The notes under the pieces are model-generated. The model had not been told where the DNA came from. It did no database searches and was given only the letters and a program-made list of their open reading frames with translations. The position numbers were made by a program, and so were the translations under genes. From Strigops habroptila (lineage: Eukaryota; Chordata; Aves; Psittaciformes; Psittacidae), in assembly GCF_004027225.2 (NCBI RefSeq), contig NC_044282.2, forward strand, positions 61,621,225-61,685,224: a stretch of DNA of 64,000 nucleotides. The letters run 5' to 3'. Of the stretch, positions 1-11,310 are shown one piece after another. Every line of letters begins with the position of its first letter. Within the stretch, counting starts at the first letter, position 1.

Positions 1-503
1 CCAGTCCTGCCTCCAGCTCTGGGGCAACAACATAAGGACATGGAGCTGTTGGAGCGAGTCCAGAGGAGGCCACAAAGATGCTCCGAGGGCTGGAGCACCT
101 CTGCTATGGAGACAGGCTGAGAGAGCTGGGCTTGTTCAGCCTGGAGAAGAGAAGGCTTCAGGGAAACCTTAGAGCAGCTTCCAGTGCCTAAAGGGGCCAA
201 CAAGAAAGCTGGAGAGGGGCTTTTGACAAGGGCCTGTAGGGACAGGACAAGGGGGAATGGCTTTAACCTGACAGAGGGGAGATTAAGATGAGATCTGAGG
301 CAGAAGTTGTTCCCTGTGAGGGTGCTGAGGCCCTGGCACAGGGTGCCCAGAGAAGCTGTGGCTGCCCCATCCCTGGCAGTGTTCAGGGCCAGGTTGGACG
401 GGGCTTTGAACAACCTGCTCTAGTGGAAGGTGTCCTTGCCCATGGCAGGGGGTTGGGACTAGATGAGCTTTAAGGTCCCTTCCAACCCAAACTATTCTGT
501 GAT
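1..503 (+). mobile_element. CR1 LINE 3' part, cut by the window start
   Basis: The sequence enters in the ORF2 C-terminal region (TGTTGGAGCGAGTCCAGAGG) and runs through the 3' UTR to CCTTCCAACCCAAAC and one ATTCTGTG unit. It belongs to the young type with GAGCTTTAAGGTCCC before the end. The true 5' end is outside the window. Confidence 0.93.
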
Positions 504-3220
504 CTGTTTGTGAGTGAACCTATATCAGTGAGCAGTGGGGAGAGCTTGCCTGCATGAGAAAACAGGACCACAGGGGAGAACAGGCAGCGAGGAAAGAAAA
601 AGACCACCAAAAAGAATTAAAAAAACCCAAACAACTACACAATAAAAAACCAAACTAAAACAAAACAAACAAACCCCCCCAAACAAACAAACAACAACCC
701 AAACAACCCCCCCAAAAGAAAACCAACAAGAACAGCAAAAAACCCACCAAATGACAGAAAAAAAACCCTGAAGGGAGGTGTTGGCAATGTCTGAGCAACC
801 TGGTCTTGTGATTTGTGGGCTGCTAAAAACCTTTCTTTGAAAACCTCCTGATCTGGGGACTGACTGAAGACTTTTAGCATGACATTCAGGACTGGCGTGC
901 GCCTGGGGACCAAGGCGTCAGCAGGGTTTGCATGGAGGGAAGAGGGCACATGGAAGGAGCCTCAGGCCGGCTGTTTCCACTGCATGGGCTGGTTTATAAA
1001 GCCAGCAGAACTGCCCTGGTTCCTGAGGTCAGCACACACAGCCTGGCAGGCAGCTTGCACGAAGCTGTGCGCGCCATCCTGCTCTCCCCACCTTGCTGGG
1101 TGGGTCTGGCAGCATCCTCCCCATCCAGAGCAAGATCCCAGGATGGAACAGGTTGAAAAGATCATTTAGACCGTCTGCTCCTGTTGCTACCTCTCTTGTG
1201 CCTTCAGGGCTTTTTGGAGAGCTGAATTCACTTCCTACAGGATGTGCTGGGAGTGCCCTGCAATGTCTGGACCTGTCTCCACCTGGGATTTTACCTCCCT
1301 GGGGGTCTCCCAAGCATCGTGTGCCAACCAACAGTTTCTCTGTGGTTTGGAGACGGGTTGTGCTCAGGATACAGGCTGCACAAACAGTTGCAAAGCATCT
1401 ATCCAGACATGCATCTTCTGCCATCATCTTTCTCAAGCCTGTGGCAGCAGCTGCTGTGCAGCAAGGGGCATTTCAGATGCAGTCAGGGGTTGTCTGTGTG
1501 TCCAGCTGTGCCTTGCTTTGGGCTGGCTGGGGTGTGAAAGCAATTCCTTCCGCTGAATGGTTTGGTGGTGCATGTTCTCCACAGCATCCACCTGGAGGAT
1601 GTCTTTGCATGGTTTTGGGGATGGCACAGAGCACAGGACAGGAAGGATGCCCATGCTAGGTACACGGTAAAGCGACTGGGCTAAGAGCATGTCCCCAGCA
1701 GGGACAAGGGGACTGATTTCAAACCAATTCCTGTCCCCCCTCCTTCTCCTTAATCCACTCCCCCAACCACAACCCTTCATACTGAGTCACTGCCACCTCC
1801 TCTCCTCAGCCCTTCGTTACGTGAGCTGAGCTGTGCTCTCCATTCGTTATCAGCTTCATCCACCTATTACAGCAACTTTTTATCTTACATTTAGCTACTA
1901 TCATTAACTGCTTTCCCTTTGCCTCAAGGTCTCCACACTCTTTGGTAACCATCCTTTCACTTATTACAACCCCAACACCACTGAGACTTCATTCCCTGAA
2001 TGCACTTACTTCCCTGGCAACAGCCCACGTTCACTCCTTTTCCATCTCGCCACACAAGTTGGAAGATTCCAAAAATCCTCAGGTTTAATCCAGCCATGCT
2101 CCCACCTGCAACTCTCATCAACTTCAGTTACACATCGTCCTTTTCCCCAAGCTTCTGTTTCTTTAGCTCAGAAAAGCAGTAATTAGGAAAACTTAATTTT
2201 GGCTACAAAGCCAAACTAGAGCACCAAACTCTGCCATTGCTCCCGGCAAGGAACACCAGATAAATGCAGGTGGAGTTCTGGGCAGAAGCGGATAGGAAAG
2301 CTTGGGTAAGAGGGCAGCTGGCATGTGTGGGTTTGTTCCCCACATCTGAGCAGGGCTGTAGCCTAGGGCTCACATTCTGATCTTGCTTGTACTGGTGGAA
2401 TTCAGATGCAGCAATGCTGATTCATTGGCCTCTGGGGTTTAAAAGGTACTTTCAGTTCTTTAATCAAAGGCTGAGGCTAATGAGAGTTGGGCAGATTCTG
2501 GAAATGCCAAGCAGTGCAGGGAAGCACATCTATGAGGAAGGGCACAGGCACAACAGCCTTCCTCTGTACTTGTTTAGGGATTTCTTATCAGTGACTCTGG
2601 AAGTGCACTGTAAAAAGTGGGTAAAAAACGCTCTGCCCCTGCACATCAGCAGCCGGGGCACAGGCGGTGGGAGCGCTTGCCTGACGCCAGCCAGCAGCAC
2701 AGTGGCAGAGGAAAGTGACGGAGACTGTCCCTCTGTAGTTTTTTGTCTCCATTTCAGATTCTGACCCATTTTGTGACCTCAGGAATGATTATGAAGCATG
2801 TTGGAAGTACATTTTTATTCTAATAACATAATTGGTAGGAGTTACATCAAGACGTTATGTAGGTGTGCTGTTACGTCAACGATAGAGACTACTTGGCTTG
2901 GTACATTCCTGGACATTACTGTTACTTACTTTACAGCATCATAAATACAAATCCCTGGGAACTTTATGTTTCCAGTGAATATGCTCATTGCTGAAAAAAT
3001 AAAAACCTTTGCTGCAGGATCCCATAATTTCCTTCTGTAGCCATTTGCTGTTTGTAACACAGACCTAGTGCTGAACTGCTGCCACAAGAAGCTACACACT
3101 ACCTAATGGATACAAAAAAAAAAAGGCAGAAACAACAGTTCGGACTTAAGAAGCCACAGAAACACCTGTGAAGCAATCAGTTTAACTTGGTTCCCTGGGG
3201 GAAAAAGCTTGGGAGATTTA
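504..3220. other. Upstream flank, no recognised gene
   Basis: Apart from the CAAA-rich tract this looks unique. Several ORFs of 60-190 codons overlap on both strands between 880 and 1780, but none shows a domain, a splice pattern or homology I recognise. A long open frame in GC-moderate sequence with equally long frames on the other strand is weak evidence for coding. Confidence 0.6.
594..767 (+). repeat. CAAA/CCAAA-rich low-complexity tract
   Basis: The tract is almost only A and C: AAACAAAC-like units, two C7 runs and stretches such as CAACAACCCAAACAAC. The 104-codon minus-strand ORF across it (a Phe/Leu/Gly/Val-rich product) is a product of this composition. It begins about 90 bp after the end of the first CR1 copy. 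Confidence 0.85.
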
Positions 3221-3418
3221 CTGTGAGGGTGGCGAGGCCCTGGCACAGGGTGCCCAGAGAAGCTGTGGCTGCCCCATCCCTGGCAGTGTTCAAGCCCAGG
3301 TTGGACGGGGCTTGGAGCAACCTGCTCTAGTGGAAGGTGTCCCTGCCCCTAGCAGGGGGTTGGAGCTGGATGAGCTTTAAGGTCCCTTCCAACCCAAACC
3401 ATTCTGTGATTCTGCGAT
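3221..3418 (+). mobile_element. CR1 3' end, 200 bp
   Basis: It starts abruptly at CTGTGAGGGTGGCGAGG and ends ATTCTGTGATTCTGCG. Strong 5' truncation is the usual result of target-primed reverse transcription in CR1. It is of the young type. Confidence 0.93.
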
Positions 3419-3420
3419 GA

Positions 3421-6295
3421 TTTGCAATACCAGAGAATGATGCTGATGAATGTTTTGGATGGGATTTGCCCCACCTCCCTTTAAATGCTGAAAAGTTAGC
3501 TTTCTTAATCACAGTTAGTCAGTCTGGTCTCTTGCATAAACAACAGATCCTAAGATATGTGAGACAATTGCCATCTGCATGTTCCTATTTCAGCTGATTG
3601 CTTGAGAGGTGACCAGCTCAGACTTCAATAACTCTTAGGCCATCGTGTTGGTTGAGATGAACTCCCCCTTCCAAGCATCCAGGGCAACTAGAAAAATGAA
3701 AGAACAAAGCCTGGGAGAGGGAGACACACTGATTTACCTCATCACTGCTTTGGAGCTGGAGTTCACACGGCACTTGACCAAGCACCCCAGTGGGCAGAGT
3801 CTCCTGCTGGATGCTCTCCCTTCGCGTCAGATCCGTGGTGCATCATGTCCCGTGTCTGGTCTTGGCAATGGTCAATGTCTCTCACGCCAAAAAACCTTGA
3901 AACTCTCAAGTGACACAGCGCAGAATAATCTGCTCACAGAGCAGAGTCTTCTCCTAATCCCTGTCCATCAGCAGTTGGCATTTTCTCTGAATCATGATTT
4001 CTAGTCTTTAAATGTTGAGAATTCATGCGTGTACTGTGACTCTTCCTAAGATGTGGGAAGGTTCAGTTTTCTCCCAGCTCTCTCACTCTGGGATATGATA
4101 AGGCAATGAGTTACAGCTGCTGTGCATTCAGTACCCTTACCCTTAAAAACTGCTATTCATTACATTGACTGGGTATTTCCCTAATTGCAGAAAAGACAAA
4201 TAAGGACACATAATTTACATTCTCTTAAATAATAACTAGTGCCAGCTCTCCAACAGAGCCATGTGCAGTGCTGTAATCCACTGTGGGATTTGATTTCCTT
4301 CTCACTAACATGACTGAAAAGCTGGAGTTGCCTTGTTTAACATGGGAAAGAAATTCTGTCTTCAGTACAGAAGGTTTTTCTTGAAGCATTTTCCCTGAGC
4401 CTCCTTTCTGCCACATATTAAAGGCTTTCCCTTTAAATGCTGTGGTGCTTCCTTCAGTCTCTCTGATTTGGCAGGGGCTGTAGGTTACAGCGAGGGATCA
4501 TGTTAACATCAGTGGTAAACCACTCACTTTGCGGGTAGGGCACAGTCTGCATCATTCAGGTGGTTGGGAGTCCTCCTGTGTCATCCACAATCCCCTCAGT
4601 GCCCACAGAGACAGCCAACTTGTGTAATTCACTGGCAAAGCATCGCAAAGCAGCTCAGGCCGTGGGATGTGCCCCAAGATGTCTGGCATACAAGCTCACA
4701 TGAGGTCCAGCAGCTCTAGCAGGGATCTACACAAGTGTCTCCATGGGAAAAAGCCTCAGTGAACTCTGCAGCGGTGATGTATATGGAACAAAAAGAGAAT
4801 ACAGCACCAGCTTGAGAGCAGCAGCGACAGGAAACCAGGCTGAGAAGCACAAGAGGAAAACAGACTTAGACTGTACTCCAGTTTGGAAATGGGAGATCCC
4901 ACCTGGCGACCCAAAAGGCCGCCAGGAGTCATTGCACCAAGTACAGTACTTGAAAGAAAAAATAACAAAAAAAAGCCGTTTCTCCAACATCTTCCTATTT
5001 AAAGTGGCTACGAGGCAGTTGAGATTTCTTTGAAGAGCCTAAGTGAGAACAGACACAGGACCTCCATGCCCATTTCTTTGCATGGTGTGGTGAGGTCAGT
5101 GAAGAAAGTCTTTTCTAGCAAGAGCTGAAAACAAAAATGAAGCTGGGTCCTTATGAAGGACTGTTTTTCGCCCAGCACAGCCTGTGAGTCAGGTGATACT
5201 GCTCTTGTTTCCCCAGTACGAGGCAGAGAAGTTCCTGTTCTGCTGGGACAAAAGATACAGGTCCTCCCTTACTCTGTGTCAGATCATTGGTTAGATGGAG
5301 GAATGTGCCAGGGGTGAGCCTCAAACAGTGAGATGAAAGAGAAATAATAAAAGAACCAGATTAATTTAGTCAGAGATATTAGATTCTAAACATATTCAGG
5401 TACTCAGCCAATCCTCAGGATTTTGTTGGCATTTAGTACCTCAAATACCTTTACAAATCTGGATTGAATGGAAAGACAGTTTCCATTCATCATCTCATTA
5501 TAGAGAAAATAATCATCAATCAAAACATCTTTGCTTTTCCTGCCCACCTTTCTGACAATCTGCAAACATGCCTTTACAAAGCCCATCTGGAGCACTAGCT
5601 GCAGTTGGTAAGTTTACCTTGGGAAGAGCCTGGCAGAGATCACAAAGGTCCAGGCGAGGTCACTGAAGGAATTAAGGTAGGATTTGTCTCTGATTAAAAA
5701 AAAAAATACAGTTTTGCCTTGCAAATTGCCCCTAATCCAAATGCAATCCCTCAGGGAAAGTTTATCTTGGTAGTTTGTATACCACACCACTGGTGTGTGC
5801 AGGCAGCTTGCTTCCCCACTTAACCCATACCCTCTCCTCATGCAGTTTTTAATATTCTTATCATGCAGAAAACACTGACTGCAGTGTAGGTCTGACAGGA
5901 CCCTGCACGTCCCTCCATGTGCCATTAGCCCCTACCTGTATAGCATCATTAACAATCCCTGGGTGCCACTTCCCTTCCTCCATCCCCCACATCCTCTTTG
6001 ATAGCACAAAACTGCACCTCAATGGCAGTTGCAGGTTGATTCCCAGAAGAGACTTAAAAACCTTTTTCCCATTCCCAGAGCCTCCCGAACAGCAGCAGTT
6101 GGAGTCAGAGCTGAGTGCCACATTCCTGGGAGGCCACAACACTGCTGCCAGACCAGTGGAATTCCCTTGATTGACTGGAACAACCAATAACACTTAACTC
6201 TTCATGACTTGGGCCTAGTCCAGTGTACAACCTTCCTAAGGCTCTGTCCAAGCAATGTGACTTCAGGACCAGGGCCCTGTTTTCAAGAGACCGCG
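3421..6295. other. Upstream flank, no recognised gene
   Basis: The stretch is mixed in composition without obvious repeats. Minus-strand ORFs at 4727-4990, 5614-5925 and 5861-6193 were read and show no family I know. In mammals NUGGC lies head-to-head upstream of ELP3, so its 5' end could fall here, but I could not match any exon. Confidence 0.55.
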
Positions 6296-7045
6296 GAATC
6301 ACAAAATCACAAAATGGTTTGGGTTGGAAGGGACCTTAAAGCTCATCTAGTTCCAACCCCCTGCCATGGACAGGGACACCTTCCACTACAGCAGGTTGCT
6401 CCAAGCCCCATCCAACCTGGCCTTGAACACTGCCAGGGATGGGGCAGCCACAGCTTCTCTGGGCAACCTGTGCCAGGGCCTCACCACCCTCACAGGGAAC
6501 AACTTCTTCCTAGGATCTCATCTCAATCTCCCCTCTGTCAGGTTAAAGCCATTCCCCCTTGTCCTGTCCCTACAGGTCCTTGTCAAAAGCCCCTCTCCAG
6601 CTTTCTTGTTGGCCCCTTTAGGCACTGGAAGCTGCTCTAAGGTCTCCCCGGAGCCTTCTCTTCTCCAGGCTGAAGAAGCCCAGCTCTCTCAGTCTGTCTC
6701 CACACGAGAGGTGCTCCAGCCCTCGGAGCATCTTCGTGGGCTCCTCTGGACTCACTCCAACAGCTCCACATCCTTCTTATGTTGTTGCCCCAGAGCTGGA
6801 TGCAGGACTGCAGGGGGGGTCTCACCAGAGCAGAGCAGAGGGGGAGAATCCCCTCCCTCGACCTGCTGGTCACGCTGCTGGTGATGCAGCCCAGGACACG
6901 GTTGGTTTCTGGGCTCAAGCACACGCTGAAGCTGGGTCATGCTGAGCTTCTCACTGACCAACACCCCCAAGTCCTTCTCCTCAGGGCTGCTCTCAATCCA
7001 GTCTCCCCCAGCCTCTATTTGTGCCTGGGACTGCCCTGACCCTCT
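6296..7045 (-). mobile_element. CR1, 750 bp, upstream of the ELP3 promoter
   Basis: Read on the minus strand it begins near codons matching the RT C-terminal stretch (SPEEKDLGVLVSEKLSM) and ends with the standard 3' end at 6296. The frame is broken by small indels. It is one of the longer young copies, and its 5' end faces the ELP3 CpG island only about 340 bp away. Confidence 0.92.
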
Positions 7046-7048
7046 CTC

Positions 7049-7384
7049 CTTCAAACTCAGTAAACCAAGTTTGAACCTCTCTCCTTCAGACTTATGCCTG
7101 TTACCTCGGGTCCTCCCACCACACACCGCTGCAAGGACAAAACCTCTTGGAGGTTGTGGGGCTGCTGTCTGCACCCCAAACCCCTTCCTTTCCCAGCTGA
7201 AGGAGCCCCTTCCCTCACCTCTCTTTCCCACGGGCACCCTCAAACACTCTGCTCCCTGCACCACGCCCGGCCCCAGCTCCCCCGTGCTCCCCAGGAGCCC
7301 GCAGGTCTCCAGGCACCTCTCACTGACCGACTTTTACCCATTCCTCAGGAAAACCTCCCCTCACGCCGACACTTTGCTACCACC
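7049..7384. other. Unique sequence between CR1 and the CpG island
   Basis: This is pyrimidine-rich, Pro/Ser-coding-looking sequence. A 13-bp direct repeat (CCTCTCTCCTTCA at 7041 and 7076) marks its left edge. It may hold distal promoter sequence of ELP3; no gene is seen. Confidence 0.5.
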
Positions 7385-8060
7385 TAGCGCTGACGGGCCG
7401 CCATGGAGCGGGGAGCTCAGGGGGAACTCGGTCGCCGCCATCCCGCCAAACGCTGATCATTTCAATGAGGGACACTCGACACCGGTCACGACACGGAGGA
7501 GCCGCAGGGAGGTGTCGCGATACGGAGGGTCCCACACTTATGGGTCCCCCCCGGGACCGGCGACGCCCCAGCGGGTCCCCCCCACAGCGCCCCCAGCGGC
7601 TGGCGGGGGCACCCCTCACCGCCCGCCGCCCTCATGTCGCTTTCTGGCAGCGCGGCTGGAGGTGCGGCGTTTTCGCGACGGAGCGGGGCGGTGTCGCTTG
7701 ACGGCAGGAGCCGGTGGCCTGGCTTGTGAGGGGAGCGGCTGAGGCGGAGGGGGCACCATGAGGCAGAAAAGGAAAGGTACCGGCGTGTGCGGGACCGGGG
7801 TGCCCGGGGCGTGTGCGGGGCGGCTCCTGCCCCTCTCCCAGCAGCTGGGGGCGGTGGGGCAGGGCTTTGCCGCCTCCCCCGGCCTTGTTCCTGTGCGGGA
7901 GGGGGCTGTGGGGCAGCGCTTCACCGTGTGTTTGGGCATGGCGGGGGGGGGGGGCTGTGGGGCTCCTCACGGTTCCTCTGGCTCTGTGGCGGTGGTGTTG
8001 TGGGGGTACCAGCTCCGTTAGCGCTGTGCGGGAGTGCGGAGCGGGAGAACTAGGCACGGT
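7385..8060 (+). promoter_or_regulatory. CpG-rich ELP3 promoter, 5' UTR and first-exon region
   Basis: CpG dinucleotides are dense here and scarce on both sides. There is no TATA box at a sensible distance from the ATG, which fits a dispersed housekeeping promoter. Two CCGCCAT motifs of YY1 type (about 7397-7403 and 7435-7441) and TCGCGA/TTCGCGA sites (about 7515 and 7671) are visible. The transcription start cannot be fixed from sequence. A 9-G run at about 7943-7952 may be a sequencing weak spot. Confidence 0.8.
7758..7776 (+). CDS. ELP3: ELP3 exon 1 (coding part), residues 1-6
   Basis: This short exon encodes MRQKRK plus the first base of codon 7. The ATG has A at -3 (GCACCATGA), a good Kozak context, and gives the N-terminus expected of ELP3. 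The donor is GTACCG at 7777. The exon sits inside a CpG-rich region, as expected for the first exon of a housekeeping gene. The basic N-terminal stretch matches the part of ELP3 orthologues that in yeast is linked to tRNA binding; that role is inferred from the family. Confidence 0.93.
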
Positions 8061-9083
8061 CTTGCGCTGCCCCCTCCGTGCTCTGGTGGAGGAGGGTGGA
8101 GGGTCAGCCCCGACCTTGCTGTTGAATCGGGCGCTGTGTGTGCGAGGCAGAGTCACCTGAGAAGGACCTGGGCGTATTGGTAGATAAGTTGACTATAAGC
8201 TGGCAGCGTGCCCGTGCAGCCAGGAGGGACAATAGTATTTTGGGGTGCATCGGGAGAAGTGTGGCCAGCAGGTCGAGGGGGGTGATCCTGCCCCTCTGTT
8301 TGACACTAGTGAGGCCACACCTGGAGTGCTGTGTCCAGTGCTGGGCTTCTCAGTACAAGAAAGAAAAGGAGCTGCTGGAGAAGGTCCAGCAGAGCCCACA
8401 AGGATGATCAGGGGTCTGAAGCGTGTCTCCTGTGAGGAGAGATGGCAGGAGCTACACCTGGTTAGTCTAGAGAAGAGAAGACTGAGAGGGGCATCTCATT
8501 AACGCGTGTAAATATCCCAAAGGTGGGTGCCAAGAGCATGGTGCCAGAGTCTTTTCAGTGGTGCCCAGCGACAGGACAAGGAGCAGTGGCCCTAAACTAA
8601 AACACAAGAAGTTTCACCTCAACGTGAGGAAGAACTTCTTCAAATGATGGTGGCAGAGCCCTGAGCAGGCTGCCCAGGGGGTTGTGGAGTCTCCTCCCTC
8701 TCTGGAGACATTCAAAACCCACCAGATGTGGTCCTGTGTAACCTGCTCTAGGAGGCCCTGCCTTGGAAGGGGAGTTGGACTAGATGATCTCCAGAGGTCC
8801 CTTCCAACCATAATGATTCTGTGATTCCTTTGCACTCATGTGAGTGCTCAGGGGTTTGCCTGGCTTCTGTCCTAGAAGTGAAAGAGTCAGTGATATGAGG
8901 TGGTGACAGTCATTTGTTTGGGGAAAGCTGCAGATCAGGAGTGACATGCAGTGGCAAAATTGCCCTTGAGAGCAGTAATTGTAGGAAATATTAAACATTA
9001 ATTGCAGAGCTGGTGTGCCTTGGTTGCCACAAGCAGGGAGAACGCTCTGGCTGTACACACAGTTTGTTTTGTTCTCATTGCAG
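7777..9083 (+). other. ELP3: ELP3 intron 1
   Basis: Its first 300 bp belong to the CpG-rich region, its middle is an old CR1 (8155-8828), and the last 250 bp are unique. Donor GTACCG, acceptor TTGCAG. Confidence 0.9.
8155..8828 (+). mobile_element. Old CR1 of the CTCCAGAGGTCCC type, intron 1
   Basis: It contains EKDLGVLVDKLTIS- and RPHLECCVQCWASQYKKEK-like codons, then a chicken-like 3' UTR (GTTGGACTAGATGATCTCC) and ATTCTGTGATTC. It differs from the young type throughout and is more decayed, so it predates that wave. Confidence 0.92.
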
Positions 9084-9183
9084 GAGACCTCAGCCATGCA
9101 GAGCTGATGATGATGACGATCGCTGACATCATAAAGCAGTTAATTGAGGCTCATGAGCAGGGAAATTATGTGAATCTGAACAA
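9084..9183 (+). CDS. ELP3: ELP3 exon 2, residues 7-39
   Basis: The exon follows TTGCAG and ends before GTAAGT. It encodes the N-terminal helical region before the radical SAM domain ([10 protein letters not shown] at the start, QLIEAHEQG in the middle). It joins exon 1 in the middle of codon 7 and exon 3 in the middle of codon 40. This is the most diverged piece of the gene compared with vertebrate ELP3 from memory, for example His11 where Pro is usual and Asn34-Tyr35 where Lys-Asp is usual. The frame is intact, so I read this as lineage divergence, not decay. Confidence 0.96.
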
Positions 9184-10066
9184 GTAAGTCCCTGGGATGA
9201 TGCTGAAGAGCTGGTCCACCAGTGATTAATGTGTCCTGTGTCATGTTCAGGCTTTATTTTAAAATGCTTTATTTTCACTACTGTCATTTCTCTTACTGTT
9301 ACCTGGTAATAGAAGACACCAAGATTTGTAAATTCGGTGGTGATTTGCTACTTCACAGTCAATGCTCAGAGTACAAAATAGGTTGTATTAGTGAAAAACC
9401 CTAAGAAACTCATCCATGGCTTTTTGTGTTTCCATCTGCGTTCATCCTTTGGGAGTCCCAAAGTCAGTTCCATCAGAGGAAGGAGAGAATAATATAGGAA
9501 TAAAGTTAAAATCAGATTTTCTTGGCCATGTGTATAAATGATGTTGTTACTTAGAGAAAGTTCTTTCTTCCTGACATACGTGCAGTAATAAACCTGAATT
9601 TGTCCTGCCATTTCCATTTTATTTACATGATATAATTGCAACCTTTTTCTGATGCTGGAAGTGACTGACATGAATGTGTTAGAAATGAACTCAGCTTAAA
9701 ATCTGTGTGTGGAGGGGTTAATCACGTGGAAGACATGAAAAGAGTTAAATCACTGAAAATGCGCAAGCCAGAATCTATTGGCTGCTTTCACAATGCTTCA
9801 ATAAAACCATATTTAGAAGAAAAATATACAGAAACTGAAAACATTGGCAGTTGTGTATCAACTTTAATTGGAGTTAATTTTTGGTATCTTAATGCAGCTG
9901 TTGCAAGAAATGACTGTATGCTTTTTAAATAATTTATCTGGAAAGGCAAACTGAGAGAACCTACATAGATCTCCAGGTAACTGAACAGCAACACAATGGC
10001 ACTGCTGTGGCATATGGGTGTATAAGTCAGAATGGAGCTGTTAATTTGAGGTATTTCTGCTTTCAG
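9184..10066 (+). other. ELP3: ELP3 intron 2
   Basis: This is the shortest intron and the only one without a CR1 copy that I can see. It is AT-rich unique sequence. Confidence 0.9.
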
Positions 10067-10205
10067 GCTGAAAACCAAGATGTCAGCAAAGTACGGCCTT
10101 TCAGCACAGCCACGTCTGGTTGACATCATTGCTGCTGTTCCACCACAGTACCGCAAGGTGCTGGTGCCAAAGCTGAAGGCCAAGCCTATAAGGACTGCTA
10201 GCGGG
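10067..10205 (+). CDS. ELP3: ELP3 exon 3, residues 40-86
   Basis: The exon lies between a TTTCAG acceptor and a GTAAGC donor. It encodes the linker into the radical SAM barrel, including [18 protein letters not shown] and KPIRTASG. It ends in phase 0 after Gly86. The sequence is close to the avian form as remembered, with Met45 the one odd residue. Confidence 0.97.
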
Positions 10206-10517
10206 GTAAGCTCGTGCATTGCTCTCGCCATCCTCCCCTGCTCTCATCAGTAAATTGTGTTTAATTGCTTTCAAAGACGTGGATATTGAATGTCCAGAAG
10301 CTTTAATATGGACGCACCGGCTGCATTGCCGCCTTCCAGGTTGACTTCTCTGTGATGTTGTGCCTACAGGGCTATTGCTTTCAAAATACTTGGGAGAAGG
10401 TAAAGAGGAAATATGGGGATCTTTTTTCAGACCACCGTGTCTTGCTTTTTAGTTGTGTAGAAAAAGTGCAGCTTAACCTGCAGGCCCTCGCAGTGAACAT
10501 ACGTAAAATGTATTAAT

Positions 10518-10975
10518 GCGAGTCCAGAGGAGGCCACGAAGATGCTCCGAGGGCTGGAGCACCTCTCGTGTGGAGACAGACTGAGAGAGCTGGGCTTCTT
10601 CAGCCTGGAGAAGAGAAGGCTCCAGGGAGACCTTAGAGCAGCTTCCAGTGCCTAAAGGGGCTGACAAGAAAGCTGGAGAGGAGCTTTGGACAAGGGCGTG
10701 TAGGGACAGGACAAGGGGGAATGGCTTTAACCTGACAGAGGAGAGACTGAGATGAGATCTGAGGAAGAAGTTGTTCCCTGTGAGGGTGCTGAGGCCCTGG
10801 CACAGGTTGCCCAGAGAAGCTGTGGCTGCCCCATCCCTGGCAGTGTTCAAGGCCAGGTTGGACGGGGCTTGGAGCAACCTGCTCTAGTGGAAGGTGTCCC
10901 TGTCCATGGCAGGGGGTTGGAACTTGATGGTCTTTAAGGTCTCTTCCAACCCAAACCATTCTGTGATTGTATGAT
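10518..10975 (+). mobile_element. Young CR1, 460 bp, intron 3
   Basis: It runs from GCGAGTCCAGAGGAGGCC to ATTCTGTGATTGTATGA. Private changes include GGTCTTTAAGGTCTC near the end. It sits on the same strand as ELP3. Confidence 0.93.
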
Positions 10976-11196
10976 TAAATATTAGTATTTAACCTGTATT
11001 AGTACTAAATATCTGTATTTTACCTGTTTCTTTGAAAGATACTTCAGGCTGAAAACAGTAATAAAAGTACAGCTAACATTCAGCTGTGTGTTTTTAAGTT
11101 TCCATACTGTGTGTATGGCATGCCTAAAGTGAACAAAAAAACCACCCAAGAACCTAGAAACCCAAATCCAGGAAGTGTTCAATTTTTATAACTGGG

Positions 11197-11310
11197 AAAG
11201 AAACCAACAACCAAACAACAACAACAAAAAAAACAACCATCAAACAAAAAAACCCATAACCAAAAAACCCAAACAAAACCACAAAAATCTCTCATCCTTA
11301 AAAAAACCCC
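11197..11310 (+). repeat. AAC/CAAA-rich low-complexity tract
   Basis: It consists of AACAACAACAAAAA and CCCAAACAAAACC-like units with no fixed period. It resembles the tract at 594-767 in composition and strand, and lies about 220 bp downstream of a + strand CR1 end, as that one lies 90 bp downstream of another. Confidence 0.8.

Noticed and set aside
879..1780. Overlapping ORFs of up to 188 codons on both strands as a possible gene
   Set aside because: Equally long frames on opposite strands, no known domain, no splice structure and no promoter signal.
504..6295. 5' exons of NUGGC, the expected head-to-head neighbour of ELP3
   Set aside because: I could not match any exon; only expected synteny suggests it.
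6209..6945. Overlapping ORFs of 69-172 codons as short proteins
   Set aside because: They are translations of CR1 3' sequence in non-coding frames; the same peptides (for example NTARDGAATASLG) recur at most young CR1 copies.
7041..7088. 13-bp direct repeat CCTCTCTCCTTCA as a CR1 target-site duplication
   Set aside because: Both copies lie on the same side of the element, so they cannot flank the insertion.
7377..8160. Several long Arg/Pro/Gly-rich ORFs on both strands in the CpG island
   Set aside because: GC-rich sequence lacks stop codons by composition; only the short ELP3 exon 1 frame is supported.
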